Made by a program: the position numbers and the translations under genes
Assembly: GCF_900176475.1 (NCBI RefSeq)
Contig: NZ_FWXX01000002.1
Location: 260,560 to 324,559, forward strand
DNA: 64,000 nt
DNA from: Tropicibacter naphthalenivorans
Lineage (GTDB): Bacteria > Pseudomonadota > Alphaproteobacteria > Rhodobacterales > Rhodobacteraceae
Reading direction: 5' to 3'
The notes under the pieces: generated by a model
Seen by the model: only the letters and a program-made list of their open reading frames with translations
What the model was told of the DNA's origin: nothing
Databases searched by the model: none
In this document: positions 26,657-35,406 of the stretch, piece by piece
Numbering within the stretch: the stretch's first letter is position 1
Layout of the letters: each line of letters opens with the position of its first letter

Positions 26657-28003
26657 TTACGGGCAGAACAGGATGTCGTTGCCCAGACCGAACACCATCA
26701 TCGCCAGAACCAAGGTGATGCCGATGGACATCAGCACTTGCAGCGCGCGGTCGCTGGGCGGACGGCCCGAGACAGCCTCGTAGGCGTAGAACATCAGGTG
26801 CCCGCCATCCAGCGCCGGGATCGGGAAGAGGTTCAGCAGGCCAATCGCCGTGGACAGCACGCCGATGAACCACAGGAAGTTCGTGGTGCCCTGTTTCGCC
26901 ATATCGCCAGAGGTTTCCGCGATGCCGATGGGGCCGGACAGGTTACAGGTGCTGATCTGCCCCGTCACCATGTGCCACAGCCCGGACACGGACCCGGTGA
27001 TGATCCGGCCCACCTGCCCCACAGCGCCACTGAGCGAGTCGCCAAGGCCCACCGCCACGGTGTCGGGTTCGAACAGCAGACCGCTGGCCAGACCAATGCG
27101 GTAAACGGTGCGAAAGCCCCCATCTGCCAGCGGCTCGTCGGTGACGCGCGGGGTCAGGGTTTTGTCCAGAACCTCGCCGTCGCGCCAGATGGTCAGCGCC
27201 ACAGCGTCGCCGCCCGACCCTTCGACAGCGGTTTGCAACTGCTTGAAGGCAAAGACCGGCTCGCCATTGATGTGGGTGATGATGTCACCGGCTTCCAGCC
27301 CTGCATCCATAGAGGCAGAGCGCGGCGCAACGCCCCCCGCCAGCGGCAACAGGAAGTACGGCCCCTGCACTGTCAGTTCCTGCCCACCCCGTTTAACCGT
27401 GTAATCCAGCACCGGCTGCTGCGGCAGGTTCGCCATGAATTCATTGTACAGCGCGCCATCCTCGGCCGAGGGCAAGGCGCGGCCCGCTATCGCCAGGATC
27501 TCATCGCCTTCGCGGAGTTCCTGCGTACCGGGGACCGGCTTGAGGTTGGCGATGGTCAGCGGATCGGCGGTGGTGCCCTGGTACATGATCACGCCGGTAA
27601 AGATCGCAATCGACAGGATAAAGTTGAACACCGGCCCCGCCGCAACGGTCGCCGTGCGCGCCCAAAGCGGCGCGCCGTGCATGGTGTGGCGCACTTCGTC
27701 TTCGTCGAGCGCCTCCATCGCGTCGGCGTCCACCCCGCCAGAGGCATTCGCATCCCCGCGAAACTTGACGTAGCCGCCAAAGGGGATCGCCGCGATTTGC
27801 CACTTGGTGCCGTCGCCATCCATGCGCGACCAGATCACCGGCCCAAACCCAAGGCTGAACACCTCGGGAAAGATGCCGGATTTCTTGCCGACGATGTAGT
27901 GGCCGTATTCGTGGATCGCGATGATGATCGACAGGGCGACGATGAAAAACACCACTGTCCAGAGAAACCCGCCAAATTGCGGTATCATTGTCGTCAGGTC
28001 CAA
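26657..28003 (-). CDS. rseP: RIP metalloprotease RseP
   Basis: A 448-residue site-2 intramembrane zinc protease with four or so membrane helices. HEYGH at 31-35 supplies the zinc ligands and Glu. The second motif IPALDGGHL lies near residue 385. Two PDZ-like regions sit between them (about 120-290). It is likely to cleave anti-sigma factors and remnant signal peptides. The first codon is a TTG with AAGGGG six bases upstream; an ATG five codons in is the alternative. It lies 16 bases downstream of dxr. Confidence 0.95.
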   Translation of the reverse strand: MDLTTMIPQFGGFLWTVVFFIVALSIIIAIHEYGHYIVGKKSGIFPEVFSLGFGPVIWSRMDGDGTKWQIAAIPFGGYVKFRGDANASGGVDADAMEALDEDEVRHTMHGAPLWARTATVAAGPVFNFILSIAIFTGVIMYQGTTADPLTIANLKPVPGTQELREGDEILAIAGRALPSAEDGALYNEFMANLPQQPVLDYTVKRGGQELTVQGPYFLLPLAGGVAPRSASMDAGLEAGDIITHINGEPVFAFKQLQTAVEGSGGDAVALTIWRDGEVLDKTLTPRVTDEPLADGGFRTVYRIGLASGLLFEPDTVAVGLGDSLSGAVGQVGRIITGSVSGLWHMVTGQISTCNLSGPIGIAETSGDMAKQGTTNFLWFIGVLSTAIGLLNLFPIPALDGGHLMFYAYEAVSGRPPSDRALQVLMSIGITLVLAMMVFGLGNDILFCP

Positions 28004-28019
28004 AACATGCCCCTTCTAA

Positions 28020-29189
28020 TCAGGCTTTACGTGCGATGACCGCAGCGGCCGCTTGTCGTGCCAGATGGTCAGCCTCTGCAACCATATCAAGAGTAATCGC
28101 GTCAGTATTATGGCCCGCTTGGGACGAAAGACTGGTTAAAACATCCTCAACCACCCCGGCCATACGCGGAAAAGTGATCTGTTTGGCGATAAATGCGTCC
28201 AGCGCCTCTTCTTTTGCGGCGTTGAACACCGCGCCCATCAGGCCGCCCGCCTGCATGACTTCGCGCGCAAGGCGCAGGGCGGGCCAGCGTTTCTCGCACG
28301 GCTCGCGGAACGTCAGCTGGCCCAGTTTCACCAGATCGAGCCGTTCGACGGGCAGCTTTTGCCGCTGCGGATAGTGCAGCGCAAAGCCGATGGCGTGGCG
28401 CATGTCGGGCGGCCCGACGTGGGCCATCAACGCCCCGTCGTTAAAGCCAACCAGCGCATGGATCATCGATTCCGGGTGCACGACGGTTTCGATCTTGGCC
28501 GGGTCGATGCCGAAAAACTCTTTGGTTTCAATCAGCTCCAGGGCTTTGTTGAACATCGAGGCGCTGTCGATGGTGATCCGCTGGCCCATGTCCCAGTTGG
28601 GATGGGTGGCGGCCTGTTCGGGCGTCGCCTTCTCAAGGTCTGCCAGCGGCCAGTCGCGGAAAGCGCCGCCGCTTGCGGTGATGATGATGCGTTCCACGGC
28701 GGATAGGTCTTCGCCAATGAGGGCTTGGAAGACCGCCGAATGCTCGCTGTCCACCGGCAATAGGCGGGCGTTCTGTGCGCGCGCGGTGCGCAGCATCAGG
28801 CCCCCGGCGCAGACCATGCTTTCCTTGTTGGCCAGCGCCAGATCGGCCCCTTGTTCGAGCGCGCGCAACCCCGGCTCCAGCCCAGCCGCGCCGACAATGG
28901 CGGACATGACCCAATCGGCAGGACGGCTGGCGGCCTCGACCAAGGCTGTGCGCCCCGCCGCCGCCTCGACCCCCGATCCGGCCAGCGCGGCGCGCAGATC
29001 GTCCAACAGCTCGTCATGCGCAGTCACCGCCAGTTCGGCGTTCAATCGGCGCGCGTCGTCGGCCAGTTGCGCAATGTTGCGCCCGCCGGTCAGGGCGACC
29101 ACCTGATAGCTGCCGGGGTCGCGGGCGATCAGGTCGATGGTGTTCTGCCCAATCGACCCGGTGCTGCCAAAAATCGAAACTCTGCGCAT
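28020..29189 (-). CDS. dxr: 1-deoxy-D-xylulose 5-phosphate reductoisomerase
   Basis: A 389-residue NADPH enzyme that makes MEP, the second step of non-mevalonate isoprenoid synthesis. It begins with the NADPH fold (RVSIFGSTGSIGQNTIDL). The metal and substrate region reads LLPVDSEHSAVFQ, ASGGAFRDWP, NWDMGQRITIDSASMFNKA and HPESMIHALVGFNDG. Its ATG shares a base with the cdsA stop. Confidence 0.97.
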   Translation of the reverse strand: MRRVSIFGSTGSIGQNTIDLIARDPGSYQVVALTGGRNIAQLADDARRLNAELAVTAHDELLDDLRAALAGSGVEAAAGRTALVEAASRPADWVMSAIVGAAGLEPGLRALEQGADLALANKESMVCAGGLMLRTARAQNARLLPVDSEHSAVFQALIGEDLSAVERIIITASGGAFRDWPLADLEKATPEQAATHPNWDMGQRITIDSASMFNKALELIETKEFFGIDPAKIETVVHPESMIHALVGFNDGALMAHVGPPDMRHAIGFALHYPQRQKLPVERLDLVKLGQLTFREPCEKRWPALRLAREVMQAGGLMGAVFNAAKEEALDAFIAKQITFPRMAGVVEDVLTSLSSQAGHNTDAITLDMVAEADHLARQAAAAVIARKA

Positions 29190-29974
29190 TATACCCCCGG
29201 CGGAAAGCCGACAATCTGCCCGGCGATCACCAAGAAGACCGAGGCCCCAAGCATCCCGTCAAAGCGGTCCATCAACCCGCCGTGACCGGGGATCAGATGA
29301 GAGCTGTCCTTGACGCCCGCCTTGCGCTTGATCGCGCTTTCGGCCACGTCGCCGATCTGGCTGGCCATGCTGACCGCGATGGAAATGCCAATGAGGCCAG
29401 CGCCTTCGATGGTCCAACCGGCCCAGAACGCGCCGACCAGCGCCGCGCCGACCCAGCCGCCCACGGTGCCCGACCACGTCTTTTTCGGCGAGACGCGGGG
29501 CCAGAACTTCGGGCCGCCAATGGCTTTGCCCGCGAAATAGCCCATCACATCGGTGGCCACCACGACGCAGACAAGCCACAGCATCCACGTCAGGCCGTAA
29601 TCGCTGCGCAGGGCCATCATCGAATAGCCCGCCAGCATGATCATCATGGCGGTGACCGCGTAGGTCACGCCGCCGCGCTCCATCCGGGTAAAGCCCAGCA
29701 TCGACGGCAACAACAGCAGCGGCAAAGCGAACGACGGCGGCAGGTTAATGGCCGCCAGCGCGCAAACCGCGGTCGCCACGGCGAGGATGTACTGGCTCTT
29801 GGTGCGGCCGGTGTCGACCATGCAGACCAGCTCCCAGACCATGCCGCCGCAGATCAGCGCGATCAGCCCCTGCCACCACAGCCCGCCCAAGGACACCGCG
29901 ATCATCCCGACGCCGATCATCACAACGCCGGAAATGGCGCGCGGCGCGAGGTCTTCCCAGTTGGCCTTGCTCAT
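29189..29974 (-). CDS. cdsA: Phosphatidate cytidylyltransferase CdsA
   Basis: A 261-residue inner-membrane enzyme that makes CDP-diacylglycerol from CTP and phosphatidate. It has seven to eight hydrophobic segments. The family signature KDSSHLIPGHGGLMDRFDGM lies near the C-terminus. It overlaps uppS by 4 bases and dxr by 1. Confidence 0.95.
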   Translation of the reverse strand: MSKANWEDLAPRAISGVVMIGVGMIAVSLGGLWWQGLIALICGGMVWELVCMVDTGRTKSQYILAVATAVCALAAINLPPSFALPLLLLPSMLGFTRMERGGVTYAVTAMMIMLAGYSMMALRSDYGLTWMLWLVCVVVATDVMGYFAGKAIGGPKFWPRVSPKKTWSGTVGGWVGAALVGAFWAGWTIEGAGLIGISIAVSMASQIGDVAESAIKRKAGVKDSSHLIPGHGGLMDRFDGMLGASVFLVIAGQIVGFPPGV

Positions 29975-30696
29975 GCGGTCACCGCGCCAAAGCGGCGGTC
30001 GCGCTTGCCGTATTGGCCGACCAGCTTGCCGAACTCATCCGATGAGAAATCCGGCCAGAGCGTGTCGACGAATTCGTATTCCGCATAGGCCGACTGCCAG
30101 AGCAAAAAGTTCGAAATCCGCGCCTCGCCGCTGGTGCGGATCACCAGATCGGGGTCGGGCAGCACGCAGGTGTCCAAGTATTTCGGCAAGGTTTCCTCGT
30201 GTACGTCGCTGGGGCAGAGCTTGCCGTCGGCCACATCCTGCGCAAGGCGCTGCACCGCGCGGGCGACTTCGTCGCGGCCCCCGTAGTTCAGCGCAATCGT
30301 CAGGTTGGTGCCGGTGCAATGCGAGGTCATCTCCTCGGCCTCGTCCATCAGCCCGCGCAGTTTCTTGTCCAGCCGGGGGCGGTCACCAATGAATCGCACA
30401 CGCACGTTTTCCTTCACGAAGGCCTGCATTTCCTTCATGATGTAGCGGCGGAACAGGCTCATGAGGCCCGCGACCTCGACCTGCGTGCGCTTCCAGTTCT
30501 CGGTGGAAAAGGCAAAGATCGTCAGATACTTGACGCCGTATTCGGGGCAGGCCTCGACGATCTCGCGCACCCGGCGCGCGCCCGCGTGGTGGCCGAACAG
30601 CCGGGGCCGGCCGCGCTGCGTGGCCCAACGGCCATTGCCGTCCATGATGATGGCCACATGCTTTGGCCCATCGGTCTCAAGGAACGGTTTTGCCAT
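29971..30696 (-). CDS. uppS: Undecaprenyl diphosphate synthase (cis-prenyltransferase)
   Basis: A 241-residue cytosolic enzyme that makes the C55 carrier lipid precursor. HVAIIMDGNGRWA carries the catalytic Asp (D19). Later signatures are YLTIFAFSTENWKR and PDPDLVIRTSGEARISNFLLW. It starts the uppS-cdsA-dxr-rseP run. A terminator at 30831-30861 separates it from frr, so it should have its own promoter in 30697-30830. Confidence 0.97.
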   Translation of the reverse strand: MAKPFLETDGPKHVAIIMDGNGRWATQRGRPRLFGHHAGARRVREIVEACPEYGVKYLTIFAFSTENWKRTQVEVAGLMSLFRRYIMKEMQAFVKENVRVRFIGDRPRLDKKLRGLMDEAEEMTSHCTGTNLTIALNYGGRDEVARAVQRLAQDVADGKLCPSDVHEETLPKYLDTCVLPDPDLVIRTSGEARISNFLLWQSAYAEYEFVDTLWPDFSSDEFGKLVGQYGKRDRRFGAVTA

Positions 30697-30830
30697 ATGG
30701 TTTGGTCCTTAAACTACGGATCACGAATGCGCCCCTTTTAGACCAAGCGCCGACCGATTCCAAAACCGTTCGGACGAAATGCTAAAAATGGCGGCGAATG
30801 CGTGCCGACAAGGCACGGTGCGCGGATATG

Positions 30831-30861
30831 CAAAACCGGCGAAGGTTGCCCCCGCCGGTTT
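30831..30861 (-). terminator. Rho-independent terminator after frr
   Basis: On the minus strand AAACCGGCG and CGCCGGTTT form a 9-bp stem that ends in TTTTG. It lies 22 bases past the frr stop. Confidence 0.8.
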
Positions 30862-30883
30862 GCTGATACCCATGCAACCTTGG

Positions 30884-31447
30884 TTACACTTGCATAATCT
30901 CTTCTTGCTTGTTTTCCAGCGCCTCGTCGACCTTCTTGACGTAGGTGTTGGTCAGATCCTGCACTTCGCCTTCCCAGAGCTTCTGGTCGTCCTCGGACAT
31001 GCCGTCGGCCTTGGCCTTTTTGATCTGGTCCATGCCGTCGCGGCGCACGTTGCGGATCGACACGCGGGCGTGCTCGGCGTATTGCGCGGCGACCTTGCCC
31101 AGCTCGCGGCGGCGTTCCTCGTTCAGCTCGGGGATCGGCAGCATGATGATCGTGCCGTTGAGCTGCGGGTTGATGCCCAGACCGCTTTCACGGATCGCCT
31201 TTTCCACCTTGCCCACAAGACCCTTGTCCCAGACGTTGATGGTGACCATGCGCGGCTCGGGGACGTTGACGGTGCCCACCTGGTTGATCGGCGTCATAGA
31301 GCCATAGGCGTCGACCATGATCGGCTCGAGCATCGAGCCAGACGCGCGCCCGGTGCGCAGCGAGGCAAATTCGGTGCGCAGGTTGGCCATCGCGCCTTCC
31401 ATGCGGCGGGTAAGATCGTCAGTGTCGAGTACGAAATCGTCAGACAT
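30884..31447 (-). CDS. frr: Ribosome recycling factor
   Basis: A 187-residue protein that splits post-termination ribosomes with EF-G. Signatures are [40 protein letters not shown] and [20 protein letters not shown]. The length is normal. It is usually directly downstream of pyrH; here a plus-strand regulator gene (31605-32528) lies between them. Confidence 0.97.
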   Translation of the reverse strand: MSDDFVLDTDDLTRRMEGAMANLRTEFASLRTGRASGSMLEPIMVDAYGSMTPINQVGTVNVPEPRMVTINVWDKGLVGKVEKAIRESGLGINPQLNGTIIMLPIPELNEERRRELGKVAAQYAEHARVSIRNVRRDGMDQIKKAKADGMSEDDQKLWEGEVQDLTNTYVKKVDEALENKQEEIMQV

Positions 31448-31571
31448 GGGGTCCTCGGTGTGCTTTTTAGTCGTTTGGGCCTTTGTCTAAGGCCAGTTGG
31501 CGCGATTGTATAGCCGCGTCGCGCGATTTGGTCACGCGCTTTGGAACGAAGCCTTTACCTTTTTGCGCGAA

Positions 31572-31599
31572 AACAGGGGTGTAGCCCCCTGCCCCTGTT
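31572..31599 (+). repeat. Perfect inverted repeat directly before the GlxA-type start codon
   Basis: AACAGGGG (31572-31579) and CCCCTGTT (31592-31599) flank a 12-base centre that itself contains TGTAGCCCCCTG. The right arm ends five bases before the ATG at 31605, so it covers the ribosome-binding region. It could be an operator or an RNA hairpin. Confidence 0.5.
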
Positions 31600-31604
31600 G
31601 TCCA

Positions 31605-32528
31605 ATGCACATTTGCCTGATCCTCTTTCCCGGCTTTCATATGCTGGCCTATGCGCTGGTCGTGCAGGTGCTGCGGCTGGCGAACCTGTGCGCGGGGCAG
31701 CAGCTGTTTACCTGGGATGTGCTGTCGATGACCGGGCAGGCTGTGTCAGAGGACGGGCTAAGCGTGCCTGCCCCCGCCGCCGATTGGACCGCTGCGCCGG
31801 GCTATGATCTGGTGCTGCTGTGCGCCGGGGCGCGGGCCTTGGACCATCTGCCCATGGGGTTGCGCAGTTTCCTGATCCAGGCGGACCGCGCGGGCGCGAC
31901 CCTTGGCGGGATCGAGGCGGGCGGCTTGGTGCTGGCGCGGTTGGGGCTGCTGGCGGGGCGCGAGGCGGTGATCGACCTGTCCGCCACCCCCGGCTTTACC
32001 GAGAAATTCCCCGATGTGGCGCTGTCGCCGCGCAGCTTTTGCTACGACCGGCGGCGGCTGACCACGGGGGGCGGTTTGGCCGCGGGCGATGCGATGCTGG
32101 CGTGGGTTGGCCGCGTGCAGTCCACCGCGCTGGCGGTGCAAGTGGCCGAAAGCCTTGAGCGCGGGCACCTGCGCGACACCGGCCAGACGCAGCGGCTTAG
32201 CCAGACCTCTGATCCCGTGCTGGACCGGATGCAGGCGATCATGGCGACTCACCTCGACGATCCCCTGCCGCTCGAACGGATCGCCGAGGAACTGGACCTG
32301 TCGCTCAAACAGCTGCGGCGCATCTGCCGGCAAACCCTGAACAAGACGCCCGCGCAGATCTATCTGGAAATGCGGCTGGAGCGCGCGCAACAGCTAGTCC
32401 AGGATACCGACCTGCCCGTCAGCGACGTGGCGCAGGCGACGGGCTTTGCTTCTCCCTCTGCCTTTACCCGCAGCTACAAGGCCCTCTACAAAGAACCGCC
32501 GCGCAGCACACGGGCCGCGCGGCGGTAA
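31605..32528 (+). CDS. GlxA-family transcriptional regulator (DJ-1/PfpI-like + AraC HTH)
   Basis: A 307-residue cytosolic regulator. Residues 1-185 form a DJ-1/PfpI-like ligand domain (MHICLILFPGFHMLAYALVV..., YDLVLLCAGARAL, LGGIEAGGLVLARLGLL). The catalytic Cys position is not Cys, as expected of regulators. Residues about 205-300 are a double AraC HTH (LPLERIAEELDLSLKQLRRI, then DVAQATGFASPSAFTRSYKA). Relatives such as GbdR and CdhR sense betaine or carnitine metabolites. The ATG at 31605 fits the family N-terminus; the frame open from 31497 has no support. It is divergent from frr. Confidence 0.85.
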   Translation: MHICLILFPGFHMLAYALVVQVLRLANLCAGQQLFTWDVLSMTGQAVSEDGLSVPAPAADWTAAPGYDLVLLCAGARALDHLPMGLRSFLIQADRAGATLGGIEAGGLVLARLGLLAGREAVIDLSATPGFTEKFPDVALSPRSFCYDRRRLTTGGGLAAGDAMLAWVGRVQSTALAVQVAESLERGHLRDTGQTQRLSQTSDPVLDRMQAIMATHLDDPLPLERIAEELDLSLKQLRRICRQTLNKTPAQIYLEMRLERAQQLVQDTDLPVSDVAQATGFASPSAFTRSYKALYKEPPRSTRAARR

Positions 32529-32548
32529 AATCATGCGTTGATAACGGG

Positions 32549-33283
32549 TTAGCCGTGCACGCGCGTGCAGGTGCCCCGTCCGGCCAGAATGCCGCGGAAG
32601 CCGCCCGGCTCATCCAGCGGAAAGACCACGATGGGCAGGTTGTTGTCGCGCGCCAGCGCAATCGCCGAGGCATCCATCACCTTGAGGTTCTGCGCCAGCA
32701 CCTCGTCAAAGGTCACCTCGTCATAGCGCTTGGCATCGGCGTGCTCGCGCGGGTCCTTGTCATAGACGCCATCGACGCCGTTCTTGCCCATAAAGATCGC
32801 CTCGCAGGCCATCTCGTTGGCGCGCAGCGCCGCTGCGGTGTCGGTGGTGAAATAGGGGTTGCCGGTGCCCGCAGCGAAAATGCAGACGCGCTTTTTTTCC
32901 AGATGGCGGACGGCGCGGCGGCGGATGTAAGGTTCGGCCACTTCGTCCATGCGGATGGCGCTGATGACGCGGGTGAACACCCCGAGACCCTCAAGCGCGC
33001 TTTGCATCGCCAGCGCGTTCATCACCGTCGCCAGCATCCCCATGTAGTCGGCGGTGGTACGCTCCATCCCTTGGGCGCTGCCGGCGAGACCGCGAAACAC
33101 GTTGCCGCCGCCGATCACCATGCAAATCTCGACGCCCAGATCGTGCACCGATTTCACCTCTTGGGCGATGCGCTGCACGGTGGGCGGATGCAGGCCAAAG
33201 CCCTGATCCCCCATGAGCGCCTCACCCGAAATCTTCAGCATCACACGTTTATAGGTCGTGTCCGCCATACTTGTGTCGGTCAT
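32549..33283 (-). CDS. pyrH: UMP kinase
   Basis: A 244-residue hexameric amino-acid-kinase-fold enzyme that makes UDP from UMP. The N-terminus [15 protein letters not shown] is diagnostic, followed by [50 protein letters not shown] and [12 protein letters not shown]. The start at 33283 has GGAG six bases upstream; the frame open to 33664 runs antisense to miaA. It is convergent with the GlxA-type gene (20-base gap) and divergent from miaA. Confidence 0.96.
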   Translation of the reverse strand: MTDTSMADTTYKRVMLKISGEALMGDQGFGLHPPTVQRIAQEVKSVHDLGVEICMVIGGGNVFRGLAGSAQGMERTTADYMGMLATVMNALAMQSALEGLGVFTRVISAIRMDEVAEPYIRRRAVRHLEKKRVCIFAAGTGNPYFTTDTAAALRANEMACEAIFMGKNGVDGVYDKDPREHADAKRYDEVTFDEVLAQNLKVMDASAIALARDNNLPIVVFPLDEPGGFRGILAGRGTCTRVHG

Positions 33284-33391
33284 GTTGCGCTCCGTCTTGG
33301 CTGGGGGGTATGATCGGCGCATATTTGGCGGAAAATCGCGGCGGCTGCAATGGTGCGCGGGCCGCAGGGCGCGACAAAAAGGGCAGACCGC

Positions 33392-34300
33392 ATGAGCAGT
33401 GCGCAAGCGGCAATCACACAGATCGTCGATACGGTCGATCCAGACCGCCCGGTGCTGATCGCGGGGCCGACCGCCAGCGGCAAGTCGGCGCTTGCCTTGG
33501 CGATTGCCGAGGCGCAGGGCGGTGTCATTATAAATGCCGATGCGATTCAAGTGTTTGACGACTGGCGGGTGCTGACCGCGCGGCCTTCGCTGGACGATGA
33601 GGCGCGCGCGCCGCATCTGCTGTATGGGCATGTGTCGGGCTACGACAGCTATTCCGTCGGGCATTGGCTGCGTGAGGTGGCGCCCTTGCTACAGGATGGC
33701 CCGCGTCCGATTATTGTCGGCGGCACGGGGCTGTATTTCACCGCCCTGACCGAAGGGCTGGCGGAAATCCCGCCCACGCCCCCCGCCATCCGCACCGAGG
33801 GCGAAGACCTGATGCAAGCAAAAGGGCTTGCCGCGTTGATCGCCGAGCTGGACGAGGACACCAAGTCGCGCATCGACCTGCAAAACCCCGCCCGCGTCGC
33901 CCGAGCCTGGGAGGTGCAGCGCGCCACCGGACGAGGCATCGCCGCCTGGCAGGACGACACGCCGCCGCCGCTGCTGCCCTTGGACCAGACACAAGCCTTT
34001 GTCTTTGACGCCCCCAAGGAGTGGCTGACCCCGCGCATCGAGCAGCGCTTTGACCAGATGATCGCCCAAGGCGCGCTGGACGAGGCGCGCGCCAACATCA
34101 ACACCTGGTCGCCCAACCAGCCTTCGGCCAAGGCAATCGGCGCGGCGGAACTGATGGCCTATATCGACGGCGAAATGACTCTGGAAGAGGCGTGTACCCG
34201 CGCCACCATCCTCACCCGGCAATTCGCCAAACGCCAACGCACGTGGTTCAAGGCCCGCATGAAGGCGTGGACCCCGATCCGCCCCGCCGAGCTGACGTGA
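33392..34300 (+). CDS. miaA: tRNA dimethylallyltransferase
   Basis: A 302-residue enzyme that prenylates A37 in tRNAs reading UNN codons. It has the P-loop [20 protein letters not shown], the [12 protein letters not shown] stretch (usually INADSMQVY, slightly divergent), [13 protein letters not shown] and the C-terminal [13 protein letters not shown]. The start at 33392 has AAGGG eight bases upstream. Its stop shares a base with the AraC gene's ATG. Confidence 0.94.
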   Translation: MSSAQAAITQIVDTVDPDRPVLIAGPTASGKSALALAIAEAQGGVIINADAIQVFDDWRVLTARPSLDDEARAPHLLYGHVSGYDSYSVGHWLREVAPLLQDGPRPIIVGGTGLYFTALTEGLAEIPPTPPAIRTEGEDLMQAKGLAALIAELDEDTKSRIDLQNPARVARAWEVQRATGRGIAAWQDDTPPPLLPLDQTQAFVFDAPKEWLTPRIEQRFDQMIAQGALDEARANINTWSPNQPSAKAIGAAELMAYIDGEMTLEEACTRATILTRQFAKRQRTWFKARMKAWTPIRPAELT

Positions 34301-35157
34301 TGCAAAAGCCGTCCTTCCTGTCCAAGCCGATGCCGCCTTCGCCGATCAAGGTCGCGGGGCCGATCCGGGCGGGGTCGTACAACCTGCTGACCCAAGGCGC
34401 GGCGTGGAAGTTTTCGCTGCTGCACGACCGGGACGAAGACGTGCTGATCTGGGTGACACGCGGTCAGGGGCGCGTGGTCATCAATGGCGTGATGCGCGGG
34501 ATTTCCATGAACAACGCGCTGTTTGTCCCCTCTGGCACGCTGTTTTCGCTGGATGTGCCCAGCGGTGTGCAGGCCTTGATGGTGCGCAGTCCCGCCGGGC
34601 TGACGCCTCGGATGCCGCATGAGCCGCTGCTTTTGCGCATTCGTGACAGCCTCGCGCAGGCCGAGCTGACCGGGATCATCGACGCCATGGCGCGCGAGAT
34701 CACCCAAGACCGCGCCCTGCTCGCCGAGGCGCTGGAGGCGCAGGTGCGGCTCATCTCTGTCTGGCTGTATCGTCAAGTGCAGGCGGGCACGGCGGATGCG
34801 CCCAAGGAAACCGCCGGGCAGCGGCTGGTTCGGCGCTATGCGCAGGCGATCACCCGCGATTATGCCAGCGCGCGGCTGATGGCCGATTACGCCGAGGCGC
34901 TGGACGTCACCCCCACGCACCTCAGCCGAATCTGCCGCAAATTCGGCGGGCGCACGGCGGCGGACATGCTGACCGAACGCAAGCTGCACGCCGCCCGCAG
35001 CGCGCTGGAACGGCCCCATCCGCCGATTCAGGACATCGCCAGCGCCCTTGGGTTTTCCTCGGCGGCCTATTTCACGCGGTTTGTCCACAATCATACCGGG
35101 CAAAGCCCCACCGCGCTGCGCGCCGACGCCCAGAAAAACCTGCGTTTGCCCCGGTAA
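34300..35157 (+). CDS. AraC-family regulator, cupin sensor
   Basis: A 285-residue regulator. The N-terminal half is cupin-like (AWKFSLLHDRDEDVLIWVTRGQGRVVINGV, then LFVPSGTLFSLD). The C-terminal double HTH reads LMADYAEALDVTPTHLSRIC and IQDIASALGFSSAAYFTRFV. It overlaps miaA as TGATG, so it may be co-transcribed with it. It lies directly upstream of the peptide ABC operon. The repeats at 35194-35267 have the layout expected of AraC-type sites, so it is the best candidate regulator of that operon. Confidence 0.87.
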   Translation: MQKPSFLSKPMPPSPIKVAGPIRAGSYNLLTQGAAWKFSLLHDRDEDVLIWVTRGQGRVVINGVMRGISMNNALFVPSGTLFSLDVPSGVQALMVRSPAGLTPRMPHEPLLLRIRDSLAQAELTGIIDAMAREITQDRALLAEALEAQVRLISVWLYRQVQAGTADAPKETAGQRLVRRYAQAITRDYASARLMADYAEALDVTPTHLSRICRKFGGRTAADMLTERKLHAARSALERPHPPIQDIASALGFSSAAYFTRFVHNHTGQSPTALRADAQKNLRLPR

Positions 35158-35193
35158 ACTCAATCCTTTTACCCCCCTCCAAATCGCTGAAAC

Positions 35194-35267
35194 ATTCAAA
35201 AACAGGCTTGCGCTGGCGGGGCTGTCGTTTTTGAATAAGGCATATGTCGTTTTTAGACCTAAAAACG
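35194..35267 (+). promoter_or_regulatory. Operator-like array upstream of the peptide ABC operon
   Basis: Three repeat relations overlap here. ATTCAAAAAC (35194-35203) and GTTTTTGAAT (35227-35236) are perfect inverted arms. TGTCGTTTTT occurs at 35223-35232 and again at 35245-35254, a 22-base period or about two helical turns. CGTTTTTAG and CTAAAAACG (35248-35267) form a perfect 9-base palindrome with a 2-base centre. The array is 140-210 bases before the binding-protein ATG, in the 249-base gap after the AraC gene. Confidence 0.55.
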
Positions 35268-35406
35268 CCGATGCAGAGCGTTGACGCGAGGTTTGAAACA
35301 ATACGCAATGTTAAGAATAAAACCGGGGATGCTGCGACAGACTGACAAGAACACAGCAGATCGCGCCAAAAGGCCCCCGCCAGATAAATGTCACAGGGAG
35401 AATAAC

